Shown: positions 18,533 through 29,039 of the stretch, piece after piece | How positions within the stretch are numbered: position 1 is the stretch's first letter | Layout of the letters: every line of letters begins with the position of its first letter | Source: Gryganskiella cystojenkinii | Taxonomy: Eukaryota; Mortierellomycota; Mortierellomycetes; Mortierellales; Mortierellaceae | Length of the DNA stretch: 45,279 bases | Direction: 5' to 3' | Assembly (NCBI GenBank): GCA_015852425.1 | Contig: JAAAIG010000243.1 | Coordinates: forward strand, 1-45,279 | Made by a program: the position numbers and the translations under genes | The notes under the pieces: generated by a model | The model's database searches: none | The model's input: the letters and a program-made list of their open reading frames with translations, nothing else | What the model was told of the DNA's origin: nothing

Positions 18533-21500
18533 AATTTTCAAGATAATAAAGAGATTAATTGAGGATGACTAGCCAATGATTATAAAGGAGGTATAAATAC
18601 CAAATATCCTAGCTAATAATTTCAAGCTTAGCTAAATCTAGGATTATCCTATGGGAAACCAAAAATTTTTAAATAAATAAACAACCTTATGAACTGAAAC
18701 ATCTAAGTAATAAGAGGAAAAAAAATCAACTGAGATTCTGCTAGTAGTGGTGAGCGAAAACAGATAAGCCTGCCGGCATATAGCTGGCTATAATATATAA
18801 TTTAATTATGAATAATTGATTTCTTCCCTGGTATCGTATAGGTGCTTTGGGATTAATGAAATTTCTGGAAGTGAAATATACCAAAGAGGGTGATAGTCCC
18901 GTAATAATTAAATTATAATTTGTTAACTTATTGTTTTTGCAATGAGTAATAATAGCAGATAATTATACTTTAAGTATAATTTATATAAAAAAAAGTAAGA
19001 TGGAAGATAATCTGTCTGAATAAGGGGAACCATCCTCTAAGGCTAAATATGAATCATTGAGCGATAGTGAATAGTACCGTGAGGGAAACGTTGAAAAGCA
19101 AGTAGATAACTGGTGAAATAGATCCTGAATCAATAATCTTATAAGCAGTCGGAGTATGAAATAAATAAAATAGTATGACGACGTACCTTTTGCATCATGG
19201 GTCAGCGAGTTTATAGGTAGTGCAAGTAAATTTAATAAAATAAGAAATTTCTTATAATAATTAAATACTTAGTGAAAGCGATCATAGATTATTTATTAAT
19301 TTATGAGGAAAGTACTATATATAAGACCCGAAACCAGGTGATCTTACCATGGCCAGGTGTAAGACCGAACCAACTACTGTTGCAATAGTACTGGATGAGC
19401 TGTGGTAGGGAGTGAAAGGCTAATCTTACCTGGAGATAGCTGGTATTCTGCGAAACCTATTTAGGTAGGATCTATATTTGAATTATAGCAAGTAGTGCTC
19501 TGCTTTTAGCAATCTATTTGTCATTATGACAAATGGGGTTACATTGAAAAATGTAATTTATATTTAATGGGGGGATTATTATGATTCTATCCACTGAAGG
19601 CAATCAAACCAATGGTTATATATTCAAGATATAGGGTCAGACTATGGGTGCTAAGGCCGATAGTCGAATGGGGAAGAGCCCAGAATAGTAACTAAGGTCC
19701 CTAAATAAATACTAAGTGAATATAAGGTAGTGTTGTATAGAAAACATCCATTATGTAGGCTTGGAGGCAGCAATCATTTAGAGAAAGCGTAAATGCTCAA
19801 TGGTCTTTTTTAATATATGATGCACCAATAATTTAACGGGTCTAAAGTATTTTACCGATGTTCTATCTGCAAAATTATATTTAAGATGGTTTCTAATGAA
19901 CCTAATATAAAATTGCTGGGTAGCAGAACATACTATAAATGGAATGAAGGGTATTTTTTAATTACCTTGACATAATAGTAGAGATTATGCTGACATGAGT
20001 AACGCAAAAGCATTAAAATATGCTTCACCGAATGCCTAAGGGTTCCATAGAAAAATTAAATTGCTATGGGTTAAACGGTCTCTAAGAATATAAGCGAAAG
20101 CTTTGATTGATGAGGAATTTATTATAAATATATTTAATAGAGAGTAAATTAATTAAAAATTGATTTATTTTTTTTATTTATACAGGAAAAAATAATATAA
20201 AATATACCGTACTCTAAACCGACACTGGTAGGCAGGTAGAATATACTAAGGTGTTGAGAGAACTCTCCTGAAGGAACTAGGCAAAATAACTCTGTAATTT
20301 CGAAAGAAAGAGTGGCTATTGAATTATATAATTTGATGGCTGGCACATAAATGTGAGGTACGACTGTTTACTAAAAACACAGCACTTTGCCAACATAATA
20401 ATGGATGTATAAAGTGTGATACCTGCTCAATGCCAAACGTATAAAATTTTTGGTTTAACGATCAAAAATTAAACATTGGTCAATAGCGGCTGTAACTATG
20501 ACAGTCCTAAGGTAGCGAAATACCTAGTCGGATAATTGCCGACGTGCATGAATGGTTTAACGATACTTCAACTGTCTCCAGGAGAGACTCAGTGAAATTG
20601 AACTAACCGTGATGATGCGGTTTACCTACAGCTAGACACGAAGACCCTATGAAGCTTTACTGTAGTTAATTATTGTTAATTTTTTATTAAGATACAGCAA
20701 TAAGGTAGTTGATTAAACAAAACTGAGAGCCCTTAACTTAATATAAAATTAACTAAGATAGTATTTAATCTTTATATTGCCTCTTCCTTGTACCTTTTAG
20801 GTAAAGGTTCCGAAGGTTTTTGACTTTCAGAATCTTATAGGTTGTAATATATAAAGTATATTGAATACTCTTCCTTCATTTTATGAAGGACCTGGAAAAT
20901 TTTATAAAATTATAGCTTTTCTACCGGAGAAGCATCCGTTTTTCAAAGCGGGAACAATATTATTTTATAAAGGTACCCCAAAGGGAATATGATTAATTGG
21001 CAGTTTACCTGGGGCGGGATTCTCATAAATAGTATCTGAGAAGTACAAAGGTTTGTTTAAATTGGATGGAAACCAATGGGTTTATGATAACCTAATTAAG
21101 CGTAATGGTATAAACAAGCTTAACTGTAAGACAAAAAAGTCGAACAGACGCGTAAGCGGGTCATAGTGATCCGATAGTTTCATTATGGAATGGCTATCGC
21201 ACAACTGATAAAAGTTACTCTAGGGATAACAGGCTAGTCACTGACGAGAGTCCATATTGACTCAGTGGTCCGGCACCTCGATGTCGACTCATCTTTTCCT
21301 GGGGGTTGTAGTTGCTCCCAAGGGTTCGACTGTTCGTCGAGTAAAAAGGTACGTGAGTTGGGTTTAATACGATGTGAATCAGTATTGATTATATCTACTG
21401 TAGGAATTAGAATAAGAATAGCAGTTTATCTTAGTACGCAAGGACCAGATTAAGTGCACCTATGGTTTACCAGTTGTATAACATTATAATAAATGAATGC

Positions 21501-21747
21501 ATGGCTGGAAAGCTATGTGCATAAATGATAACTACTGAAAGCATATAAGTAGGAAACAGAGCTATGAATTATTCTTTCCTTACATTCTTTGGATGTAAAG
21601 GAAATAAAATTAGCAATAGACTATTGCTTTGATAGGCTACCTAATATCTTTAATAGATAAGGAAGTTAACTTTTTAGTTAACTCTGAGGTGTAAGAATAG
21701 TAATATTTTAAGCCATCTAGCACTAATGAATTAGAATCTTGAAAATT
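18533..21747 (+). rRNA. rnl: Large-subunit ribosomal RNA
   Basis: Conserved 23S segments in order: GAACTGAAACATCTAAGTA and CAACTGAGATTCTGCTAGTA (domain I), GACCCGAAACCAGGTGATCT, GGTAGCGAAATACCTAGTCG, GACACGAAGACCCTATGAAG, the peptidyl-transferase and sarcin-ricin parts (GGATAACAGGCTAG, TTAGTACGCAAGGACCA). The ends are set by a perfect 12-bp terminal helix: AATTTTCAAGAT (18533-18544) with ATCTTGAAAATT (21736-21747). No intron interrupts the universal core, which is unusual among fungi where rnl introns are common. The last bases are duplicated near 23511 by an insertion. Confidence 0.95.
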
Positions 21748-21975
21748 AACTTATCATTCCGCCGAAAGGCAAAAATAAAAAATTATAAAAATAAAAATTA
21801 TTAATAAATACCCTTATTAATTATTATTGTTAATAAAGGATAAACAGTCCTAGAATCTAACCCTTCTTTCCTCGAAAAGAGAGATTTTAATAAACTTAGC
21901 TTTTTTAAATATAAAGTTGAAGTTATTTAAGAAAAGGGGTGTTAAATCAAAGATTTAATAATTATTAATTTATGG
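21748..21975. other. rnl 3' flank and end of the adjacent mobile unit
   Basis: It holds a GCC-GAAA-GGC tetraloop hairpin (about 21763-21772), a segment shared with 23690-23745 (the same flank of the older unit), and a minus-strand C-rich motif at 21931-21946 (TTTAACACCCCTTTTC). Confidence 0.55.
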
Positions 21976-21998
21976 AGCCGTATATTTCCCCTACGGCT
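21976..21998 (-). terminator. Terminal stem-loop of the rnl-side GIY-YIG unit
   Basis: On the minus strand AGCCGTA / loop GGGGAAATA / TACGGCT, a perfect 7-bp stem 13 bases after the stop. Same place and loop type as the stem-loops at 36499, 25672, 23771 and 10886, but with a GC-richer compensated stem. Confidence 0.62.
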
Positions 21999-22011
21999 GT
22001 GAATTCTTAGC

Positions 22012-22974
22012 TTATTTTTTATATGAAGATAAAATCCATTGATTTTGAAATAATTTACCATTTTTTACATATTTAGAAATAGTCATTATATTACAAGAAA
22101 AATGTTTTGCTGCTTCTGAAATAGACATAAATTCATGAGAAATTATTGTTGGGGTAGCACTAGAATAAACAAAAACTTTTTTACACATAGATTTAGAGAT
22201 ATTTGCTTTATGTTCTTCTGTTTTAATTATTCCTTTACGGGTTTCACTCATTTTTTTAATAGTCTCAACAGAGTGTGTTTTACCAAACATCGGATGGTTA
22301 AGACCAGTTACACCGAAAAGTGGATGATTTGCACCAGATTTAGCTTTACTCATTTTTACCAAAGCTTCAGGTGAATGGTTCTTACCAAAAAATGGGTTGT
22401 TTTCACCAACTTTAGTTTCGCTCATAATTGCACGAGACTCTGTTGAATGAATTCTTCCAGTTAAAGATTCACTAATTTTTATTTTTGATTCAGTTGTATG
22501 CATTAGACCTAAAGATGAACCTGCTATTTGAAGTATATTATATTCAGGTTTAAGTGTTTCAATGAATTTTTGTTCTGATTCAAGAATCAACTTACGTGCT
22601 TCTTCTTTAGATAAATTTAAGATATTTACATATTCAAGAATACTTAAAGAAAAAGCTTCATACCCATGAAGTAATAAAGCTCTAGTAATATGAGTATCCG
22701 CCCGTTTTAAATGTGAAAGGGAATAATACGACATTAATCGCTTAGATAAGTCTACGGCAGAGCCTACGTAAAACTTCCCTGACTCCTTATGTGTAAATTT
22801 GTAGATTCCAGCAAGACCTTTATTGTCTGACAGAATTCTAGATTTATCTGTTTCTACATTAGTATAAATTATTATAGATAAATTACAAAATAAATCTGAA
22901 AAACCCAAAATTGTTGAAAAATCTTGGATACTTGAAGAGTCCAAAATTGGCAAATAAGTTAATAAAAAGATCAA
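22012..22974 (-). CDS. Freestanding GIY-YIG homing endonuclease (rnl unit)
   Basis: 320 aa. The start is TTG at 22974, chosen because the conserved N-terminus (IFLLTYLPILDSSSIQDFS) begins there and the ATG-started relative at 35565 aligns at this point. Nuclease domain: GIY 56-58, YVG 69-71, R79, E134 and N146, all in place. NUMOD3-like repeats follow (HTTESKIKIS, NPFFGKNHSPEALVKMS, NHPMFGKTHSVETIKKMS), then a NUMOD1-like C-terminus ending FQNQWILSSYKK. It lies opposite in strand to rnl, right after the rnl 3' end. A tRNA-Met-like module and leader precede it. Confidence 0.93.
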   Translation of the reverse strand: MIFLLTYLPILDSSSIQDFSTILGFSDLFCNLSIIIYTNVETDKSRILSDNKGLAGIYKFTHKESGKFYVGSAVDLSKRLMSYYSLSHLKRADTHITRALLLHGYEAFSLSILEYVNILNLSKEEARKLILESEQKFIETLKPEYNILQIAGSSLGLMHTTESKIKISESLTGRIHSTESRAIMSETKVGENNPFFGKNHSPEALVKMSKAKSGANHPLFGVTGLNHPMFGKTHSVETIKKMSETRKGIIKTEEHKANISKSMCKKVFVYSSATPTIISHEFMSISEAAKHFSCNIMTISKYVKNGKLFQNQWILSSYKK

Positions 22975-23318
22975 TTAATCTTTAATTGGTTTTATATTCC
23001 CTATAACTTTTATTAAAATTTATAAGGTAAACCTTCTTACGTAAGTTTATTACATATTGTAAGTTATTAGAATAAGGTAAATAACATCGTTTATTCTTAC
23101 AACATAAAAAATTAGTTTTTAAACAAGCCATATCCTTCGCGATATAACAGGTTTAAAATTTAACTAAATAAAAACTTTAATTTTATTAAATTTTTTATAT
23201 TTAATAATTAAATTAACAAATATACAAATTCTGTATATTACTTAATAATTAAATTGATAATATACAAATTCTGTATACTATATGAGATATTATTACCTTT
23301 TAATTTAGGTAATAAAGA
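22975..23318 (-). promoter_or_regulatory. Leader of the rnl-side GIY-YIG unit
   Basis: Related along most of its length to the leader at 5896-6240. A block of about 30 bases (23122-23152) with the ATATC-GCGAAG-GATAT hairpin is identical to 6043-6073. It also contains a short tandem duplication near 23215-23275 (ATTAAATTGATAATATACAAATTCTGTATA-like units). Confidence 0.6.
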
Positions 23319-23389
23319 ATAAATAAGGAAGAGTCGAACTTTCATCATATTTGTTATGAGCAGAGAGCTTTACATTAAGCTATTATTTA
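23319..23389 (-). other. tRNA-Met-like module of the rnl unit
   Basis: Related to trnM (11185). Acceptor TAAATAA pairs perfectly with TTATTTA though both strands differ from trnM, showing compensatory change. The loop CTCATAA with CAT is kept, but the anticodon stem has two mismatches. T-arm GAAAG-TTCGACT-CTTCC. It lies upstream of the GIY-YIG ORF on the same strand. Confidence 0.7.
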
Positions 23390-23510
23390 TTCTAATGTAA
23401 GAATAGTAAATTTGTAGGAATAGTACATTTAGAAAATTAGTAAATTTAGTGGTTTAGTAAAAATTTAGGATTCTTGAAAATTATGAATAAAAGAATTTAA
23501 GAATCTTGAA

Positions 23511-23545
23511 AATTAACTTATCATTATGCCGAAAGGCAAAAACTT
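23511..23545 (+). pseudogene. Duplicated 3' tail of rnl
   Basis: ATCTTGAAAATTAACTTATC followed by ATT(A)TGCCGAAAGGCAAAAA repeats the end of rnl and its flank (21736-21775). It marks the far side of the insertion unit. A shorter copy (ATTCTTGAAAATTA) is near 23470. Confidence 0.75.
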
Positions 23546-23770
23546 GTTTTTATAACAATATTATAATTATAATTAGTATTTATAAATTAAATATATTAAT
23601 TTAGCTTCTTTAATTTATTAAGCTCATATTTATTTATTCTTTTATTTAGAATATTATTTATTTTAATTTTATTTAGAATATTATTTATTTTAATAACTTA
23701 ACTTTTTTAATTTATAAAGCTTAAGTTTATTAAGAGAAGGGTGTTAATTTTTTTTTACATAAAAATAAGC

Positions 23771-23792
23771 TATAGTATATAACCTTACTATA
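23771..23792 (-). terminator. Terminal stem-loop of the older rnl-side unit
   Basis: TATAGTA / loop AGGTTATA (minus strand) / TACTATA, a perfect 7-bp stem a few bases after the end of the decayed ORF. Confidence 0.6.
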
Positions 23793-23795
23793 TTT

Positions 23796-24720
23796 TTAAT
23801 CATTTATTTTCTTTAATGAATGTAAAAACCATTGATTTTGAAATAATTTGCTATTTTTAATATATTTAGAAATAGTTATAATATTACAATTAAATTGTTT
23901 CACAGCTTCAGAATAAAATACAAATTTATAAGAAAAAATTGTTGGAGTAACACTAGAATAAACGAATACTTTTTTACACATAGATTTATAAATTTTTGTT
24001 TTATGTTCTTCTGTTTTAATTATCCTTTTATGGGCTTCACTAATTTTTTTTATAGTTTAATAGAATGACTTTTATCAAACATTGGATGTAATTCACCAGT
24101 TTTCCCAAAAAGAAGATGATTTTCACTAGATTTAGCTTTACTTATTTTTTACTTTAGCTTCAAATGTACTAATTTTTCCATAAAAATAATTATTTATATC
24201 AGATAATTTAGTCAATGTTTTAGGTGAATGATTTTTTTCGTAAAAAAGGTGTTTATTACCTTTAATAATTTCACTAAGTTTTGTTTTTATTTTATCAGAA
24301 TAATTTAGACCTAGAAATGATCCTGCTATTTTTAATATGTTATATTCAGAATTAAGAGTTTAAAAATAATATTCTTCACGTTCTAGAATCATTTTACGTG
24401 TATTTTCTTTAGAAATCTCTGATATATTCATTACCTCAAGAATTAATAAAGAAAAAGCTGAATAATCATGAAAAATTAAAGCTCTAGAAATATAATTATC
24501 TATTTATTTTAAATGTGAAAAAGAATAATATTATTTTAATCGTTCAGATAGGTCTACTGCTGATCCTATATTTTTTATTTGATTCTTTATGTTACTACAT
24601 GTAAATTCCTGCAAAACCTTTATTATTCGATAAGATTTAGGATTTATCTATTTCAGTATTATCATATACAATTAGTGGTTGATTTAGTGAATCTTTATTA
24701 AATGAAATTATTGTATTTTT
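23796..24720 (-). pseudogene. Decayed GIY-YIG homing endonuclease (older rnl unit)
   Basis: The last 61 codons are still open (MCKKVFVYSSVTPTIFSYKF...FQNQWFLHSLKK) and are nearly the same as the C-terminus of the ORF at 22012. Upstream on the minus strand, family segments continue in several frames (NUMOD3-like repeats near 24080-24250, nuclease-domain pieces near 24300-24600) with many stops. Its 3' flank and terminal stem-loop match those of the 22012 unit. So two related units inserted one after another at the rnl 3' side; this one is older. Confidence 0.85.
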
Positions 24721-25070
24721 TATATTTTTTATATATATTTTTATTCCTAAAATATTATTAATTATTATAAAATAATATTAATCATTATAAAAACAATATT
24801 TGGTTTATTAAATCAATGTTTAACTTATTAAAATTAACTACTTTATAAATTATTTTAATAGTATATTTATTTATTATACACACTTTATGGTAAGAATATA
24901 CAAGACTTGAATTTTTTCCTAAAAATTTCTCTTTTTATTCTTTTAGTATAAGACTTAGTTTATATCTTATGTGTCCGGACATATTAAATTTTAATTAAGT
25001 TATTAGGTAAAATATAATAAATTATATTAATGGTAAAAAACTCATATATTTATATATAATTAAATTAGAT
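24721..25070. other. AT-rich spacer with one arm of a long inverted repeat
   Basis: No gene. About 24838-24900 is an inverted copy of 28885-28945 (see repeat entries). Confidence 0.5.
24838..24900 (+). repeat. Inverted repeat, left arm
   Basis: Includes ATTATTTTAATAGTATATTT and ACACACTTTATGGTAAGAAT. The reverse complement closely matches 28885-28945 (ACCATAAAGTGTGT, AAATATACTATTAAAATAAT). Weaker similarity extends further outward (AACATTGATTTAATAA). The two arms enclose about 4 kb of tRNAs and element remnants. Confidence 0.65.
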
Positions 25071-25141
25071 GGGTTCTAGTCTAACTGGCAGGACACTTAA
25101 ATTTGACTTAAGAGATTGGTAGTTCGAATCTACCGAACCCA
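25071..25141 (+). tRNA. trnQ: tRNA-Gln (TTG)
   Basis: Acceptor GGGTTCT with CGAACCC (last pair weak). Anticodon arm CTTAA-ATTTGAC-TTAAG, anticodon TTG. T-arm GGTAG-TTCGAAT-CTACC. Confidence 0.88.
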
Positions 25142-25269
25142 AAAATTAGAGAGTTATTTTTAAAAGGTCTGGAAGCCATGAGTCTGGCTATTGAATATAC
25201 TAATTTTTATTTTCTTTAATAAAATTTATTTTTTTTATTTATTATTATAAATTATATTTCGTATTTGCT

Positions 25270-25671
25270 AATTCTTTAGAATATTAATTCTGAATATAAT
25301 ATATTAAAAATAACAGGTTTTTTGTTAGGTTATAAATATACTAAAGAATCTTTAATTAAAATGAGCATTATATATCAAGGTAACACTCATTCTATTGAAC
25401 CTAAAAAAAAAATAAGTATAGTTATGTAAAATAATAAACATTCAATGTTTTTCCAAATAGGTGAAAAGAATCTTGCTAGTAAAAAAGTATATATTTATTC
25501 ATTTAATTTAAAAACAAAAAAATAAAATTATATTGTATAAATCTTTTAATATCTGTATAGATACTACTAAATATTTCGACTATAGTACACATACTTTATC
25601 TGGATATTTAGATAATAATAAATTATCTAAAAATCAATGGATTTTATCAACATTCTTAAAAACTAAAGAAG
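25270..25671 (+). pseudogene. Decayed GIY-YIG homing endonuclease
   Basis: Segments of the family in order: NSEYNILKITGFLLGYKYTKESLIKMS (end of nuclease domain with a NUMOD3-like repeat), GNTHSIEPKKKISI, and a C-terminus closest to the ORF at 35565 (TTKYFDYSTHTLSGYLDNNKL, then SKNQWILS). Internal stops break it. A family stem-loop (25672-25693) and a C-rich motif (TGTTAACACCTCC, 25761) follow, then trnS. Confidence 0.8.
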
Positions 25672-25693
25672 AATAGTAGGGTTATATACTATT
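25672..25693 (+). terminator. Terminal stem-loop of a GIY-YIG unit
   Basis: AATAGTA / GGGTTATA loop / TACTATT, a perfect 7-bp stem overlapping the stop codon of the decayed ORF. Confidence 0.6.
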
Positions 25694-25813
25694 AAGCGCA
25701 TAATTATGTATTGAAGCCTGTTGAAAATTTCTAATTGTTAACATTAGTGAAAAATACTTATGTTAACACCTCCTTTTTTAATATAATAATTTTAGTTTAT
25801 ATATATATATGTA

Positions 25814-25895
25814 GGAAGAGTCGTCATGGGCAAGACAAAGTATTTGCTAAATCCTTAGAGATTCCTCTTTGTGGGTTCGAATCCCTCTTCTTCCG
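25814..25895 (+). tRNA. trnS: tRNA-Ser (GCT)
   Basis: Acceptor GGAAGAG pairs with TTCTTCC. Anticodon loop TTGCTAA (GCT). A long variable arm (near TAGAGATTCCTCTTTG) and a T-arm TGGG-TTCGAAT-CCC(T) mark it as a class II serine tRNA. Confidence 0.88.
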
Positions 25896-26403
25896 TTTTT
25901 ATCAATAATAAAAATAAATGCATCAATAATATTTAATGATTTTTAAAGATTTATTTATATGAATGAAGTCCAAAAAGTTCCTTGAGAAGAGGAAGGTTTA
26001 TTAAAATTAAATTTTGTATTATTTTATAGATAAAGCTAATAATGATTAAAATAATATTCTTTTAATTATATTCGAATAAATATTTTAATAAATTATATAA
26101 TTTTTAGCACTTAAAACAATTAAGAAAAGTCTTAAAATAATTTTAATTTTTAAATTAATTATTTAATAATATTTTATTTTTATATATAAAAACATTATAA
26201 GTTTCTCGAGGGAATTTTTAAAAAAGATATCTATTCTTTAGGAAAAATTATAACAGATTTTATTTTATATTGTTTATATTTTATATCTAATTAAACAAAT
26301 AATATAACTACACCATCATATAATATTATATTACATGCAATCGTTAAAAAAATAATTAAGCAAACGAGTTTTTTATATGAGCATTATTAAGAAATATTTT
26401 AAA
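25896..26403. other. AT-rich spacer
   Basis: No gene is seen in about 500 bases. Confidence 0.35.
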
Positions 26404-26475
26404 CAGGTTGAAACCTAATTAGCTAAGCACTTAAATTGAGTTTGCATAAAATTAGTTCGAATCTTATCAATTTGA
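26404..26475 (+). pseudogene. Decayed tRNA-Pro copy
   Basis: Aligns over its full length with trnP at 26522. The acceptor CAGGTTG still pairs with CAATTTG using G-T pairs. The anticodon stem is largely broken and the anticodon reads TGA rather than TGG. It is most likely a tandem-duplicate pseudogene. Confidence 0.65.
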
Positions 26476-26521
26476 AAAATTAAACTATAAAGGTGGTGTT
26501 AAAATTAATTAATATATTAAG

Positions 26522-26594
26522 CGGGTCGAAGCCAAATTGGTCAGGCACCTAAATTGGGTTTAGGCACTAGTTAGTTCAAATCTGACCGACCCGA
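26522..26594 (+). tRNA. trnP: tRNA-Pro (TGG)
   Basis: Acceptor CGGGTCG pairs perfectly with CGACCCG. Anticodon arm CCTAA-ATTGGGT-TTAGG, anticodon TGG. Confidence 0.93.
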
Positions 26595-26607
26595 AGTAAA
26601 AAAAGAG

Positions 26608-26890
26608 TGAGGTGTTTAATCAAAGGTTTAATAAAATTTAATTTATATCAAAATAAAATTAATAACAAGTTGTATTAAATTAAAAATAATTAATTAATAA
26701 TAAATATATTTTGTCCCTCTACCTTATATTATTTATTTTAGTTTATTGAATCATTATTTAAATAAGCCGGATCATAAATGATAATTAATAAAACCATTCG
26801 TTTTAAATAATTTTTATTCTATTGTATAATTTATAATCGTATTTTTATTCATTTAAAAAAAATCCTGCTATTTTTCTAAAAGAAGTCAAA
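26608..26890 (-). pseudogene. C-terminal scrap and 3' flank of a GIY-YIG unit
   Basis: On the plus strand, GGTGTTTAATCAAAGGTTTAAT (26611 on) matches the 3' flank of the rnl-side unit (21938 on). At 26760-26890 the minus strand shows a broken copy of the family's C-terminal DNA-binding region (NSRIFFK-like, then KNYLKRMVLL in place of the usual KLFQNQWILSS). No nuclease domain is recognisable. Confidence 0.55.
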
Positions 26891-27289
26891 GAGAAGTATA
26901 CAAAATAAATTTATTTTAGCATTTAGTTTAATTATAGCTAAAATAAATTTATTATTTCTTAATAACATGAGATAAATTTATATATAAAGTGAATTTAATA
27001 AGTTATTTAATATTTATTTTTTCTATATTATTCTTAATTTATAAGTTTTTGTTCTAGACTATTTTAATAATATAATGTTTCAGGTTATCTTAATAATATA
27101 ATGTTAACACTGGACTTAAAGGATAGAGTGCTTAAAAACAGATTTATCTTTCCTATTATACAGTTTCTAAAGAGATTTGTTTACATTATAATAACAATAC
27201 TTCCTTTTAATATTTGAGAAGGCCTATTTGTATCTAGTTCATTAGCTTAAGTGCTTTTTTAAATTTATTTACGATATAAATATATACCT
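26891..27289. other. AT-rich spacer
   Basis: No gene is seen. A short direct repeat (TTAATAATATAATGTT) occurs near 27062-27105. Confidence 0.35.
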
Positions 27290-27371
27290 ACCTGTTTGTC
27301 GAAATTGGTATACGATGTTGAATTAAAATCAATTGCTTTTTAGCGTGTGAGTTCAAGTCTCACAACAGGTA
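27290..27371 (+). tRNA. trnL: tRNA-Leu (TAA), copy 1
   Basis: Acceptor ACCTGTT pairs with AACAGGT. Anticodon arm GTTGA-ATTAAAA-TCAAT, anticodon TAA. A long variable arm and T-arm GTGAG-TTCAAGT-CTCAC. Identical to the copy at 28626; the upstream flank (TATAAATATATA) is also shared. Confidence 0.92.
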
Positions 27372-27519
27372 TTAACTTATTTTTTTATTAATTTATTTTT
27401 TTATTAATTTATTTATAATTGTAAAGATATTAAATACTATATTTATCGTACTGAATAGTTCTTATCTATTTTTTATTATTTGAGTTAACTTTTTATCTAA
27501 AGAAATTAAGTATGTAAAA

Positions 27520-28080
27520 AGAATTACTATTATTCAAATATTTTACCATTTCTTACATATCTTATAATTATTTGATGATTAGTATTAAAAAATACTGCGA
27601 TTTTTCTAGCAGAATTAAAAATATTAACAAATAAGCCTTGAGTATCATAAATGTAAATAGAAATACCTTTAGCTACAATCATTTTTGCTAAAATATCAGA
27701 TGTATAAATTCCACTATATATAGGATTTTTACACTTGTTTTGTCTATTTTTTTCTGAGCTTCATTCATATTAACAATAGTATCATAAAAAAAAGATATAT
27801 TAAATTTTGGACAATTTATACTAATTATACTATATATTAGATGATTTTAATCTGTTAAAGTTTTACTAATTCTTAATTTAGTACCCTTAGAATATTAAAA
27901 TTTTAAAGAATTTGCTATTTTAAATATATTATCTTTAGGTTTAAATTTATTAAATATAAAATTGCTTTTGAAAAATTGGCTCCTTAAGTTTAAACTTATT
28001 AATATAAATTATTATTGATGTATTAGTTCTTTTGGTTCACAATATTTAAAAATTATAAAAATAAAATTTTGTAATTTATA
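27520..28080 (-). pseudogene. Decayed GIY-YIG homing endonuclease between trnL copies
   Basis: On the minus strand the C-terminal part is readable: AKMIVAKGISIYIYDTQGLF, then FNSARKIAVFFNTN and RYVRNGKIFE (NUMOD1-like). Upstream fragments include FNILKIANSLKF-like text near 27900. Several stops are present. It lies between two identical trnL(TAA) genes, antisense to them. Confidence 0.75.
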
Positions 28081-28625
28081 TTAATTTATTGAATTTTGAA
28101 ATTAAATATTATATTAAGATCTGTTATATAATTACTGAAATATATAGTTTATATTTTTAAATAACCTATATATTACTTAGAATTAGTTTTATAAAAACCT
28201 TTAAATCTTTAATTTATTTTTTAATTCTTTTTAAAAAATTTTTTGAATTTTTGCTAAATATAAATACCCCATAGAAATTTCGATGATTGAAAAGAAAAAT
28301 TATAGTTGTGTCATTGTTTTTTTTTTAATTATTAAAAAATATTAGCAAACGCAATCGTCAAACTTTTTTAAGTTTTTATACCCATGTTGGAGCATATATT
28401 ATATCCCAAAGAATAATTTTGTATAATAATTTATAATTTTATTTTAACTTTAAAGAAAATCTTTGATATAATTTGAATAGAATATTACAAATAAAATATT
28501 ATAAATAAGATATTATTGATTGGGTACTATAAATTATTAGAAGACTTGAATTTTAAATATATTAAAAATAATAACAATTCATAATTATAGAATTTTTATT
28601 ATATTTGCGGTATAAATATATATCT
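28081..28625. other. AT-rich spacer
   Basis: No gene. About 28242-28295 is a dispersed repeat of 32436-32490 (core TTTTTTGAAT-TTGCTAAAT-TAGAAATTTC). Confidence 0.45.
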
Positions 28626-28707
28626 ACCTGTTTGTCGAAATTGGTATACGATGTTGAATTAAAATCAATTGCTTTTTAGCGTGTGAGTTCAAGTCTCACA
28701 ACAGGTA
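28626..28707 (+). tRNA. trnL: tRNA-Leu (TAA), copy 2
   Basis: Identical in all arms to the gene at 27290. Same anticodon TAA. A duplicate created or homogenised recently. Confidence 0.92.
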
Positions 28708-28884
28708 AATAATAAAATTATTCTTTTTTAGTTTCCTGAAAGGAGAAGAGATTTTATTATCCCCTTTCAGGATAAGTGTTTAAAAAGGTCTCTCTAATAA
28801 AAACTTAAAGTGGGTAAAGAGAAAAATAAGAAAATATATTTTGTTAATTAATAATAAATTAATACTTTAAATTAATTTTTAATA

Positions 28885-28945
28885 AATATTTTTACCATAA
28901 AGTGTGTCAAATAATTAAATATACTATTAAAATAATTCTAAATAT
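28885..28945 (-). repeat. Inverted repeat, right arm
   Basis: Reverse-complement partner of 24838-24900 (ACCATAAAGTGTGT and AAATATACTATTAAAATAAT). Within it, a unit of about 23 bases (AAATATACTATTAAAATAAT) is tandemly doubled at about 28916-28962. Confidence 0.65.
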
Positions 28946-29039
28946 ACTATTAAAATAATTCTAAACATTGATTTAATAATTTTAAACTATATTATTAATA
29001 ATAAAAAAATATTATTAAAGTCTACTATAATATAATTAT

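Noticed and set aside
20149..20346. 65-codon minus-strand frame within rnl
   Set aside because: Lies in a variable part of rnl; no protein similarity.
21265..21453. 62-codon plus-strand frame in rnl
   Set aside because: It is the peptidyl-transferase and sarcin-ricin part of rnl read as protein.
22135..22374. 79-codon plus-strand frame
   Set aside because: Antisense shadow of the GIY-YIG ORF at 22012-22974.
25160..25205. Possible displaced 5' half of trnS before the dead GIY-YIG gene
   Set aside because: GGAAG and CATG-like matches are too short to separate from chance.
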